Shown piece by piece: positions 55,666 to 64,000 of a stretch of DNA of 64,000 nt (position 1 is the first letter of the stretch; every line of letters begins with the position of its first letter). The stretch covers positions 62,001-126,000 of the forward strand of contig JAQTQX010000011.1 of assembly GCA_028712075.1 (NCBI GenBank), in the 5' to 3' direction. The translations under genes were made by a program, and so were the position numbers. The notes beneath the pieces were generated by a model that saw nothing but the letters and a program-made list of their open reading frames with translations, had not been told where the DNA came from and did not search any database. Origin of the DNA: Desulfuromonadaceae bacterium. GTDB lineage: Bacteria; Desulfobacterota; Desulfuromonadia; Geobacterales; Pseudopelobacteraceae.

Positions 55666-55907
55666 TCAACGGGCATAAAGTAGACCCGCCGGTTTTTGTT
55701 TTTGGCGGGCCTGACTTATTATGGTTGGATCATTCTCCTTTTTCTGCTTTTGCTCTGTTTCGAGTATAGCAACCATGCGGATGATCTCCCGCATTTTCAA
55801 GTACTTACAACACCATATTCCTTATTATCCAGATGAAAGCTGACCAACTGGCTAAGTTCGTGTGAGGCGTCATTGCTGCCAGTTCTTACTGCTGGCAAGT
55901 TACTCAT
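55666..55907 (-). pseudogene. Remnant of cheW, frameshifted and truncated
   Basis: On the - strand ATG 55907, behind GAGAGGTG, opens a frame reading 'MSNLPAVRTGSNDAS' then 'ELSQLVSFHLDNKEYGV', the usual start of CheW, and stops after 36 codons (TGA at 55799-55797). The next CheW segment, 'LKMREIIRM', is present at once in another frame, which then runs on as unrelated sequence to 55666. This is a cheW gene broken by a small indel and lacking its last two thirds. It lies 24 bases after the MCP gene, as an MCP-cheW operon would. Confidence 0.72.
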
Positions 55908-55931
55908 CAGTCACCTCTCAAGATAGCTTTG

Positions 55932-57557
55932 TTACAGCTTGAACTGCCGTACAAGACGCTGCAACTCTTCAGCGTTGCCACTTAGATGTGATGCTGCGGT
56001 AGCTGACTGATGAGCACCGTGGGAGGTTTGCTGTACTACTTCCGTTATCTGCTGCATGTTGCTGGATATCTCACTGGTGGTTGCCGTCTGCTCCTCAGCA
56101 GCAGTGGCTATCTGGTTGACCTGCATGGCAACATCATTCACCTGTTGAAGGATGTCCTGCAATGCCTGTCCTGATTTTGCAGCTTCCATTGTGCCCGCTT
56201 CAACCTGACTGACTCCTTGCTCCATAGCAGCTACAGCACCTTTGGTTTCTTGCTGGATCGCCTTTATCATTTCACCGATTTCTCTTGTTGCTCTGGTTGT
56301 TCTCTCTGCCAGTGCCCGTACTTCATCCGCTACAACTGCAAAACCCCTACCTTGCTCCCCTGCACGTGCAGCTTCGATAGCAGCATTGAGTGCAAGCAGG
56401 TTAGTTTGGTCAGCAATGTCTTCGATGGTGCCGATGATAGCCCCAATTTGGTCACTACGTGCCCCCAGGCTCTCAACTGTTTTGGCAGACTCTTGCACTT
56501 TCTCAGCAATCTGACCCATTACCCTGACAGTTTTCTCCACGACCTCTGAACCGTTTTGAGCAGCTTGGGAAGCACGTTGAGCACCTTCTGCTGCCATCTG
56601 ACAGTTCTGAGCAATATCTCCGGATGTAGCAGACATCTCTTCTCCCGCTGTAGCAACGGTTCCCGCTTGGGCTGCAACTTCCTCAGCACCGGTAGCGATT
56701 TGTTCAGCAGTGGAGTTTAACTGGACTGCGGCAGAAGCAACCTGGGATGATGTGCTGGAAATCTGGCTAATTATGTTACGCAGCTTTTCAATGAACAGGT
56801 TGAAGCCGCCACAGATAGCACCAAGTTCATCCTTGCCATGATAGGTCAGGCGTTTGGTCAGGTCACCTTCACCTTGTGAGATGTCATCTACGAGAATCTG
56901 TATCTGGTCAAGCGGTCTCTTGATGGAACGAATCAGCAGGATGACCATAACAAATACAATTATGATGGAAATGACTACTAATGTAATTGAGAGAGTAATG
57001 GCGTGTTCTATCTCCTTGTCCAGTTCCTTTTTAATCGTCGTCAGTACTTCATCATTAGCTGTTGCGTAATCAGTGATATTTTTTTCAGCCTGATGAGTAA
57101 AATTCTTGTATTCTTCGATAGCCTTGTTGGCATCACGGGGATCAGTGATGGCACCGCTCTTTACCATCTCGATAACTTTGTTAAAACCAGCTTCATACCC
57201 CTCCATCGCCTTGTTGATTGCGGCAAGAGTCTCTTTGTGATTTGCCTCATCTTCAAGCTTTATCAACGCATCCATACGCTTTTTTGCATGTTCATGAGAA
57301 TCAGCCCACTTCTTCTGATATTCACCAATCTTGGCAAGGTCGGGGATCGCCAAAAAGGCATCCTTCTCATAGCGTCGCATCATGTTGATGTTAGCTCTCA
57401 TCCGCTGGGCGTACTCAACAACACTAGCGTCAACCTCAATGGCTTTGTCGCTCTTGGTAGAGACCTCTTTTAACTCATAAATCCCGACACCTCCCAACAG
57501 AAGCAAGAATAACAGACTTGTACCAAATCCCAGAATTAACCTTGAACTGATCTTCAT
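55932..57557 (-). CDS. Methyl-accepting chemotaxis protein
   Basis: A 541-residue chemoreceptor. TM1 (about 8-27), a periplasmic four-helix-bundle-type domain (about 30-190), TM2 (about 190-212), HAMP (about 213-265) and the cytoplasmic signalling hairpin with its tip '[35 protein letters not shown]' (cited for the core '[16 protein letters not shown]'). No C-terminal CheR-binding pentapeptide is present. ATG 57557 follows GGGAGG. A cheW remnant follows it; working CheW must come from elsewhere. Confidence 0.94.
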   Translation of the reverse strand: MKISSRLILGFGTSLLFLLLLGGVGIYELKEVSTKSDKAIEVDASVVEYAQRMRANINMMRRYEKDAFLAIPDLAKIGEYQKKWADSHEHAKKRMDALIKLEDEANHKETLAAINKAMEGYEAGFNKVIEMVKSGAITDPRDANKAIEEYKNFTHQAEKNITDYATANDEVLTTIKKELDKEIEHAITLSITLVVISIIIVFVMVILLIRSIKRPLDQIQILVDDISQGEGDLTKRLTYHGKDELGAICGGFNLFIEKLRNIISQISSTSSQVASAAVQLNSTAEQIATGAEEVAAQAGTVATAGEEMSATSGDIAQNCQMAAEGAQRASQAAQNGSEVVEKTVRVMGQIAEKVQESAKTVESLGARSDQIGAIIGTIEDIADQTNLLALNAAIEAARAGEQGRGFAVVADEVRALAERTTRATREIGEMIKAIQQETKGAVAAMEQGVSQVEAGTMEAAKSGQALQDILQQVNDVAMQVNQIATAAEEQTATTSEISSNMQQITEVVQQTSHGAHQSATAASHLSGNAEELQRLVRQFKL

Positions 57558-57622
57558 GGTGTGGTTCCTCCCTTACCCTGTGAGTTTATATAAACGGATT
57601 TATATGCAATTAATTTTGTGGG

Positions 57623-57650
57623 CTTGTAACACATCTTTAACTAATGTCAA
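57623..57650 (-). promoter_or_regulatory. Candidate sigma-70 promoter of the MCP gene
   Basis: On the - strand TTGACA (57650-57645) is followed after 16 bases by TACAAG (57628-57623, four of six), about 65 bases before the start. Confidence 0.4.
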
Positions 57651-57786
57651 TTTCCTGGAGACTGATTACAGATTGGCAAAATGTACAGTGTGCCGGTTTA
57701 CATCTCTGACAGTGAACCCGGTTATATTCATATCATTTCAATTACGACCTGTTTAAACAGTATGGATGTAAAATAAGTGAAAGGAA

Positions 57787-57818
57787 ACGGCCACTCAGGA
57801 AATCTCCTAAGTGGCCGT
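57787..57818. terminator. Hairpin near the left end of the insertion sequence
   Basis: A 9-base perfect stem (ACGGCCACT / AGTGGCCGT), with further GGA/TCC pairing inside, lies 60 bases outside the left IS end. The T tail is weak in both directions, so it is a terminator only with reservation. Confidence 0.45.
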
Positions 57819-57882
57819 ACTAATTGGCTCCCCAAATCAGACAAAGCAGGGCACTGGGTGGGACATCTCAAACTATAATTAA

Positions 57883-57899
57883 CCCAGATATTCCATTAG
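57883..57899 (+). repeat. Left terminal inverted repeat of the IS
   Basis: CCCAGATATTCCATTAG, complementary to 59319-59335 with one mismatch. Confidence 0.85.
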
Positions 57900-57912
57900 C
57901 GGTTTTGTTTGT

Positions 57913-59232
57913 TTATGTTGACCATGCAGGCGGTCCTTCGGCATTTGCCCACAGTCCTGCAAACCATGCTCTTTTCCGCCTGGGAACTGACAGCATGAGG
58001 CGGCTATTACCTGGGCTGCCGTGCCATCTGCCACCAATTGCCAGTACCAAACCGTGTAGTGTTGACAGCGTGTGCTGAACACGGTTTCTCATAACAAACT
58101 GACGGAACAGACTCATCAGATTGTATGCCAACATGGCGACAGCCAGCGCCGCTTCAGTGGCCCAGAAGTCTCCCATATTGAAGGCATCGAGCCCGAAATC
58201 GGCTTTGAGTTCCTTGATCCGGTTCTCGGCATCGGCTCTGTCGCGATACAAGCGCCATACCTCTACGGCTGGCAGTTCTAGTGTGGTTGTATATGCACCG
58301 TACCGTCACCCTTGAACAGCAGGATCTTCTGCAAAAAGTTTGAGCGCTTTCCCGGGTGCCTCTTTGGTTGACTGCCGTATGACAATAATACGGCGTGCCA
58401 TAGACCAATCGTGCGCCTGATACGTGATCTCCGCGAGCTCTATGCCCGGCTTCAGAGCCCACCAGGTCGCAGCTTGATGGATTGCTCGCTGTAAAGGTGA
58501 CGTCAACTTCGCAGCAACAATATAGTTGATGCCCTTGTTCTCCAGTGCCGACATGAAGGCGTTATCGAAAAAACCGCTATCGGCCCGTAAGAGCCCGACT
58601 GTTTTGTCAGCCAAGTGGGCAAGGGTAGATTCGAGAAATTGCAGAACGTTATTCGCGCTATGGGTATCACCTGGCCGAAGCCAGAAGTTGGCGACCAATC
58701 GCGCTTCTGCAATAAAGGCCAACAACGGATGATGACTTACCCGGCCGTGCCGGCCAGGATTGTAACCTTGCTCGGCTCCCTTCTGGGAGCCGTTACGGGT
58801 TACCACAGTGGAATCCAGGTCAAGGGTTACTCGTGACAGACCTGAAAGCTTACCAAAGAGCCAGGAGTACATCTGCATCTGCACACGTTCATTGGTAAGC
58901 ATATCGAAACGCTTGAACAAGCGCATGATGGCCTTGAACTCGGCAGCACATGGCCAGCCGAAAAGGCGGCATAGAACACTGTCCATGCGAACCACCTCGG
59001 TATGGGCAAACCGGCAGGCACCGCACCAGATGGAGACAATGAACTGCTCGATGAGTTGCAAGGCGTGATAACCGCGGTTCGATGAAGATTCCGGTATGCC
59101 AAATTGGGCAAACGCTTCACGGAACTCAAGACTTTCAAGCATGCGCTTGAAAAGGGCTAAACCGCCCCATGCTGTGACTTCCTGATTGGAAAAACCGACT
59201 GAGAATCCGTTAGCCTGTAGTTCATGAGACAT
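57913..59232 (-). pseudogene. IS1380-family transposase with in-frame TGA
   Basis: The frame from ATG 59232 to TAA 57913 would encode 439 residues, the usual size. It carries the DDE residues: Asp in 'LDLDSTVVTRNG', Asp in 'LLRADSGFFDNAF' and Glu in 'RADAENRIKELKADFG'. A TGA at codon 309 (58308-58306) splits it; the sequence goes on in the same frame without a shift ('RYGAYTTTLELPAVEVWRLY'), so a single point mutation explains it, for example from a CGA or GGA codon. The 308-residue product lacks the catalytic Glu and should be inactive. An alternative is that the TGA is a sequencing error. Confidence 0.88.
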
Positions 59233-59318
59233 ATGTGCCTCGCAACCGTCTGAAATCAGAAGAAATATTCTAACGGTTTCCATTAGACCACATCAGGTCA
59301 TTACGGGCAAGGGGGCAC

Positions 59319-59335
59319 CTAATGGAAAATCTGGG
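59319..59335 (-). repeat. Right terminal inverted repeat of the IS
   Basis: On the - strand CCCAGATTTTCCATTAG, matching the left end at 16 of 17 positions and followed by the ATTAA target duplication. Confidence 0.85.
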
Positions 59336-59354
59336 ATTAACATATATGGGATCT

Positions 59355-59390
59355 ATTACGCTTGACGTAATACTTTGGTTGGGTTAGGAT
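59355..59390 (+). promoter_or_regulatory. higBA promoter with palindromic operator
   Basis: TTGACG (59362-59367) and TAGGAT (59385-59390) are separated by 17 bases. A perfect inverted repeat ATTACG-N5-CGTAAT (59355-59371) overlaps the -35 box, which suits repression by HigA. It starts 15 bases beyond the IS target duplication. Confidence 0.65.
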
Positions 59391-59398
59391 TAATCCAA

Positions 59399-59677
59399 AT
59401 GATAAAAACCTTCCATAACAAAGGCGTAGATGCGCTTTTTAATGACCTCCCTGTAAAGAAATACAGGGCATTTGAGAGAATCGCACGTCGCAAACTGTAT
59501 TACCTTCATGGAGCCAAAACGCTACAAGACTTATTGATTCCCCCGGGAAATCGCCTTGAGGGATTAAGCGGGAACAGGGAAGGTCAGTACAGCATTAGAA
59601 TCAATGATCAATGGCGTATTTGTTTCAAGTGGATTGACGGCAACGCCTATGATGTAGAGATCGTGGATTACCACTGA
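59399..59677 (+). CDS. higB: HigB-type toxin (RelE superfamily mRNA interferase)
   Basis: A 92-residue toxin. The HigB/RelE pattern is clear: 'MIKTFHNKGVDALFNDLP', 'ERIARRKLYYLHGAKTLQDL' , 'PPGNRLEGLSGNREGQYSIRINDQWRICFKW' (cited for its core 'GQYSIRINDQWRICF') and 'VEIVDYH'. Such toxins cut mRNA on the ribosome. ATG 59399 is preceded by AGGA. It comes before its antitoxin, the reverse of most TA operons but normal for higBA. Confidence 0.93.
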   Translation: MIKTFHNKGVDALFNDLPVKKYRAFERIARRKLYYLHGAKTLQDLLIPPGNRLEGLSGNREGQYSIRINDQWRICFKWIDGNAYDVEIVDYH

Positions 59678-59691
59678 AAGGAAATAATACT

Positions 59692-59982
59692 ATGAATAAT
59701 TACCTTGACCCCATACATCCTGGAGAAATCCTGCTCGAGGATTTCTTAAAACCCATGGGCATCAGTATTAATAGGCTGGCCCGTGAGATAAGTGTGCCGC
59801 CAGGGCGAATAAGTACCATCGTTAATGGTAAGAGGGCTATCACCGCTGATACTGCCTTGCGTTTGGGTGTATATTTTGGTGTATCGCCAGAGTTGTGGCT
59901 TAATTTGCAATCGGATTATGATTTGAGGATTGTACGCAGAAATACGGAGCTTCATATTATGCCTTTGAAATTGGCCGCATAA
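59692..59982 (+). CDS. higA: HigA-type antitoxin (XRE family)
   Basis: A 96-residue DNA-binding antitoxin. It starts 'LDPIHPGEILLEDFLKPMGIS', followed by the helix-turn-helix 'RLAREISVPPGRISTIVNGKR' and 'DTALRLGVYFGVSPELWLNLQ', all typical of HigA. It neutralises HigB and probably represses the operon through the palindrome upstream. ATG 59692 follows AAGGAAA, 15 bases after higB. The 3' end overlaps the stump of a metallophosphoesterase on the other strand by 26 bases. Confidence 0.94.
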   Translation: MNNYLDPIHPGEILLEDFLKPMGISINRLAREISVPPGRISTIVNGKRAITADTALRLGVYFGVSPELWLNLQSDYDLRIVRRNTELHIMPLKLAA

Positions 59983-60205
59983 CCCTGTCTATCACGCTGA
60001 CAGGAATGCCGAATCCATGGTGCAGATCAGTTAGCTGTACAATAGTGAAACCAGCGAAACTTAACGGCAGGCTCGGGACCGGAATCCGGTAGGTGTTCAC
60101 CTCAAATTGAAGCGCACTCGATACGCCATAAACGCCTGTCATTGCACCTAATCCGCAAAAATCGCCCAACTTCAAAAAACGCCGTCGGCTGAGTTCATCG
60201 TTCAT
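59957..60205 (-). pseudogene. 5' stump of a Tat-exported metallophosphoesterase
   Basis: An 82-residue frame with a twin-arginine signal 'SRRRFLKLGDF', then 'FTIVQLTDLHHGFGIPVSVIDRV', which is the first metal-binding motif (D-x-H) of calcineurin-like phosphoesterases. The family needs about 200 further residues with GDY, GNH and GH motifs; here the frame ends after 'MRPISKA' inside the end of higA. It is a gene cut off at about 59990 by the arrival of the higBA segment, or by a deletion. Confidence 0.8.
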
Positions 60206-60273
60206 GGAGACCCTTTTGTCTATTCCTTCGGACAATGTGTAGACATGGCCCCTTTTTCTTTTAGCAATTGTGT

Positions 60274-62276
<2,003 letters not shown>

Positions 62277-62280
<4 letters not shown>

Positions 62281-62411
62281 GAAAACAGCCTCTCGTCAGT
62301 ATAGCCGCCACCGGTGGAATCATCCGCAAGAGCTGAAAAACCAGTCCCTGTAAACAAATTTATGCTTGAATGCAACTGCGTCTCGAACGTATTAATGAAT
62401 TCCATCTCCAT
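62277..62411 (-). CDS. 44-residue ORF coupled to the sensor kinase
   Basis: A 44-codon frame on the - strand with a perfect ribosome-binding site (AAAAGGAGAAATTT before ATG 62411) whose TGA overlaps the GTG of the sensor kinase (GTGA). The peptide starts 'MEMEFINTFETQLHSS', is Gly/Thr-rich in the middle ('FTGTGFSALADDSTGGG') and ends 'DERLFS'. The start signal and coupling favour a real short protein that sets or links expression of the kinase; no family is recognised. A further 25-codon frame ends just before it. Confidence 0.5.
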
Positions 62412-62971
62412 AAATTTCTCCTTTTATGACTTAACGGTGCCGCACTTGACCTGACGGGCAGCCTTATCGTCCGGACACGGTCCAAATGCACGTTGAAACA
62501 TCGATTTTCGTTACAGTTGCTTTAAAAGTGAATAATGGAATAAAGGGCAGCTCAATTAACAATGAGTTGCGTTTTCTGTCCAGTACTTTTAAACTCGCCG
62601 TCGACGAATAGGATGGCTACAAGTCAACTCAATGGACAAAGTCAGCCGGGAAAGAGAAAATCTTCGACCGGAACACCGGATCACGGCTGAGGAAGAGAGT
62701 TATTCTCACTTTCTGTAAACCTTGGTTACAAGAAGTTTTGTCTTTGCCATGTATACTGGGCTTCGGAAGACTGAAAACCTGAGAAGTGGCGCCGAAGCAC
62801 TTGATCGTCCAGGTTAGCACAATTCTATCACAACAGGAATTTGGTGCCCCTATTGAAAGAACTATTTGCTTTTCATTATAGTATGTTACAACGTATTTTT
62901 GTTAGTGATTTTATCTGCCTTAAATAGTATCATCACGACTTTACATCATGCAATAAAGGATGCTTGGCATA
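62412..62971. other. Intergenic region between kinase and def
   Basis: About 560 bases. On the - strand near the left side a 25-codon frame (ending beside the ribosome-binding site of the 44-residue ORF) begins 'MFQRAFGPCPDDKAARQV'. The middle has no convincing gene; a 63-codon - strand frame at 62629-62820 has no ribosome-binding site and no family. The right end holds the def promoter. Confidence 0.35.
62853..62882 (+). promoter_or_regulatory. Candidate sigma-70 promoter of def-fmt
   Basis: TTGAAA (62853-62858) is followed after 18 bases by TATAGT (62877-62882, five of six), 90 bases upstream of def. Confidence 0.45.
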
Positions 62972-63478
62972 ATGATTCGAACCATTCTTACCTACCCAAA
63001 TCCCGAACTCAAAAAAAAATCATCGCCGGTAACAATCATCACTGATGCAACCAGAGAGCTTGTCCGGGACATGGTTGAAACCATGTACGCGGCCCCCGGT
63101 GTTGGTCTGGCAGCACCGCAGATCGGTGTCCATCAGCGCATTATTGCGATTGATATTTCAGACAAGAGTGAACCACCTGATTTAATCATCGCCATTAATC
63201 CGGTCATCGTCCACGCCGAAGGAGAATCCTACGAAGAGGAGGGCTGTCTGTCGGTCCCCTCGTACGCCGCAAATGTCAAACGCCATGCCGGCGTAATCGT
63301 CAAGGGGCTTGACCTTGACGGAAGCGAGCGCACCTGGAAAGCCGACGGATTGCTGGCTGTTGCATTCCAGCATGAGATTGACCACCTTGATGGGCTCCTG
63401 TTTGTCGATCACCTCTCCACACTCAAGCGCGAGCTGTTTCAACGCAAGGCACGGAAGGCTGCGGAGGAAATGCAATGA
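62972..63478 (+). CDS. def: Peptide deformylase
   Basis: Def (168 residues) removes the formyl group from the N-terminal methionine of new proteins. The three motifs are complete: '[10 protein letters not shown]', 'EEGCLSVP' with the metal-binding Cys, and '[12 protein letters not shown]' with the two His and catalytic Glu. I prefer ATG 62972 ('[10 protein letters not shown]'); ATG 62960 abuts its Shine-Dalgarno-like sequence. The stop overlaps the start of fmt (ATGA), the standard def-fmt operon. Confidence 0.97.
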   Translation: MIRTILTYPNPELKKKSSPVTIITDATRELVRDMVETMYAAPGVGLAAPQIGVHQRIIAIDISDKSEPPDLIIAINPVIVHAEGESYEEEGCLSVPSYAANVKRHAGVIVKGLDLDGSERTWKADGLLAVAFQHEIDHLDGLLFVDHLSTLKRELFQRKARKAAEEMQ

Positions 63479-64000
63479 CCGATTGGCGTATTATATTTAT
63501 GGGAACGCCCGATTTTGCCTGCCCAACCTTGCAAAAACTGCTTGACCGGTGTGAGAACGTTGTTGCGGTTATTACTCAGCCTGACCGCCCAAAAGGGCGT
63601 GGCCAGAAACTGGCACCGCCACCGGTGAAGGAACTGGCCGAAAAGAACGGCATACCGGTATACCAACCGGACAGGGTGCGTAATCCTGATTTTGTCGACA
63701 TTATTCACACGCTGCAACCTGATGTCATTGTCGTCGTAGCCTTTGGGCAGATTCTCCCCAAAGCATTGCTGGATATTCCGCCGCACGGCTGCATTAATGT
63801 TCATGCCTCGCTGCTGCCGCGCTACCGTGGTGCGGCTCCCCTCAACTGGTGCATTATTAATGGAGAGAGCGAGACCGGTGTTACCACCATGTTAATGGAT
63901 GTCGGGCTTGATACCGGTGATATGCTGCTAACCCGGAAAACAGCCATTGACGAAGATGAAAACATTCTTTCCCTGCATGATCGTATGGCTGTACTGGGGG
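63475..64000 (+). CDS. fmt: Methionyl-tRNA formyltransferase, 3'-truncated by window edge
   Basis: The first 175 residues of Fmt, which formylates Met-tRNAfMet. Visible motifs are '[15 protein letters not shown]', '[24 protein letters not shown]', '[14 protein letters not shown]' and '[19 protein letters not shown]', with the catalytic Asn-x-His pair. The ATG overlaps the def stop. The frame runs open past the right edge. Confidence 0.96.
   Translation, partial: MTDWRIIFMGTPDFACPTLQKLLDRCENVVAVITQPDRPKGRGQKLAPPPVKELAEKNGIPVYQPDRVRNPDFVDIIHTLQPDVIVVVAFGQILPKALLDIPPHGCINVHASLLPRYRGAAPLNWCIINGESETGVTTMLMDVGLDTGDMLLTRKTAIDEDENILSLHDRMAVLG

Larger units (their letters stand above)
57883..59335 (-). 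mobile_element. IS1380-type insertion sequence with target duplication
   Basis: A 1453-base element with 17-base terminal inverted repeats that match at 16 positions: CCCAGATATTCCATTAG at 57883-57899 and its counterpart at 59319-59335. Both ends are flanked by ATTAA (57878-57882 and 59336-59340), which reads as a 5-base target duplication. It encodes one transposase on the - strand, which is interrupted by an internal stop. The intact ends and exact duplication point to a fairly recent insertion. Confidence 0.88.

Noticed and set aside
55684..55709. CCCGCC/GGCGGG hairpin downstream of the MCP gene as a terminator
   Set aside because: The stem is only six bases with a 13-base loop, lacks a T run and lies inside the cheW remnant frame.
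58306..58308. Programmed frameshift in the IS transposase
   Set aside because: Both halves are in the same frame; the break is an in-frame TGA, so frameshifting is not needed.
62629..62820. 63-codon - strand frame in the kinase-def gap
   Set aside because: No ribosome-binding site, no recognisable family and unusual composition; treated as chance.

Overview
This window reads as chromosomal DNA of a Geobacter-like deltaproteobacterium (Desulfuromonadales). The evidence is a lysine-rich triheme c7 cytochrome of the PpcA type, further multiheme c cytochromes, a six-gene membrane complex built from two cytochrome / 4Fe-4S / NrfD triplets, futalosine-pathway menaquinone synthesis (mqnE), anaerobic cobalamin genes (cbi type), the hisZ-purA pair and many c-di-GMP and chemotaxis genes. 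No rRNA, tRNA or CRISPR array was recognised. Both edges cut genes: cbiF on the left and fmt on the right.

Layout. 0-4.8 kb: cbiF (partial), cbiG, pdxA, mqnE and a CheR-like methyltransferase in one tightly packed + strand run, facing a stand-alone fabH. 5.8-8.1 kb: two membrane proteins of unknown role. 8.2-13.8 kb: the respiratory operon, probably a menaquinol-linked Cbc-type oxidoreductase, with a small triheme cytochrome diverging from it. 14.4-19.9 kb: a CoA-binding protein, typA, a second cobalamin pair (cbiET, cbiL) and a DinD-like gene in AT-rich surroundings. 20-31.5 kb: ppdK, an orphan gspG, a ppcA-like gene, a MutY-like glycosylase lacking the iron-sulfur motif, uvrB, gltX, an acyl-CoA synthetase and a radical SAM protein. 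31.5-33.3 kb: thiS-thiG-thiE behind a TPP riboswitch. 33.5-36.5 kb: a DRTGG protein, then flbD-motA-motB. 36.5-39.9 kb: a methyltransferase-like protein, ttcA, and metX behind a SAM-I riboswitch. 40-43.7 kb: a lipoprotein, hisZ, purA. 43.8-49.3 kb: a very large GH13 protein paired with a long TPR protein. 49.4-57.6 kb: signalling genes (HDOD, HD-GYP, GGDEF-hemerythrin, MCP), a cheW remnant and mgtC. 57.9-60.2 kb: a mobile hot spot with an IS1380-type element whose transposase carries an in-frame TGA, a higBA toxin-antitoxin pair and the stump of a metallophosphoesterase. 60.3-64 kb: a hybrid sensor kinase preceded by a coupled 44-codon ORF, then def-fmt.

How the genes fit together: menaquinone synthesis, the NrfD complex and the periplasmic cytochromes form an electron path from the quinone pool outwards. 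Cobalamin, thiamine and methionine genes supply cofactors, two of these pathways under riboswitch control. The 50-62 kb region is a sensory and c-di-GMP block that has gathered mobile DNA and decayed genes. I did not find an obviously new multi-gene defence or biosynthetic system. The least explained items are the GH13/TPR pair, several unannotated small ORFs coupled to signalling genes, the iron-sulfur-free MutY relative, and the layered decay around higBA and the insertion sequence.
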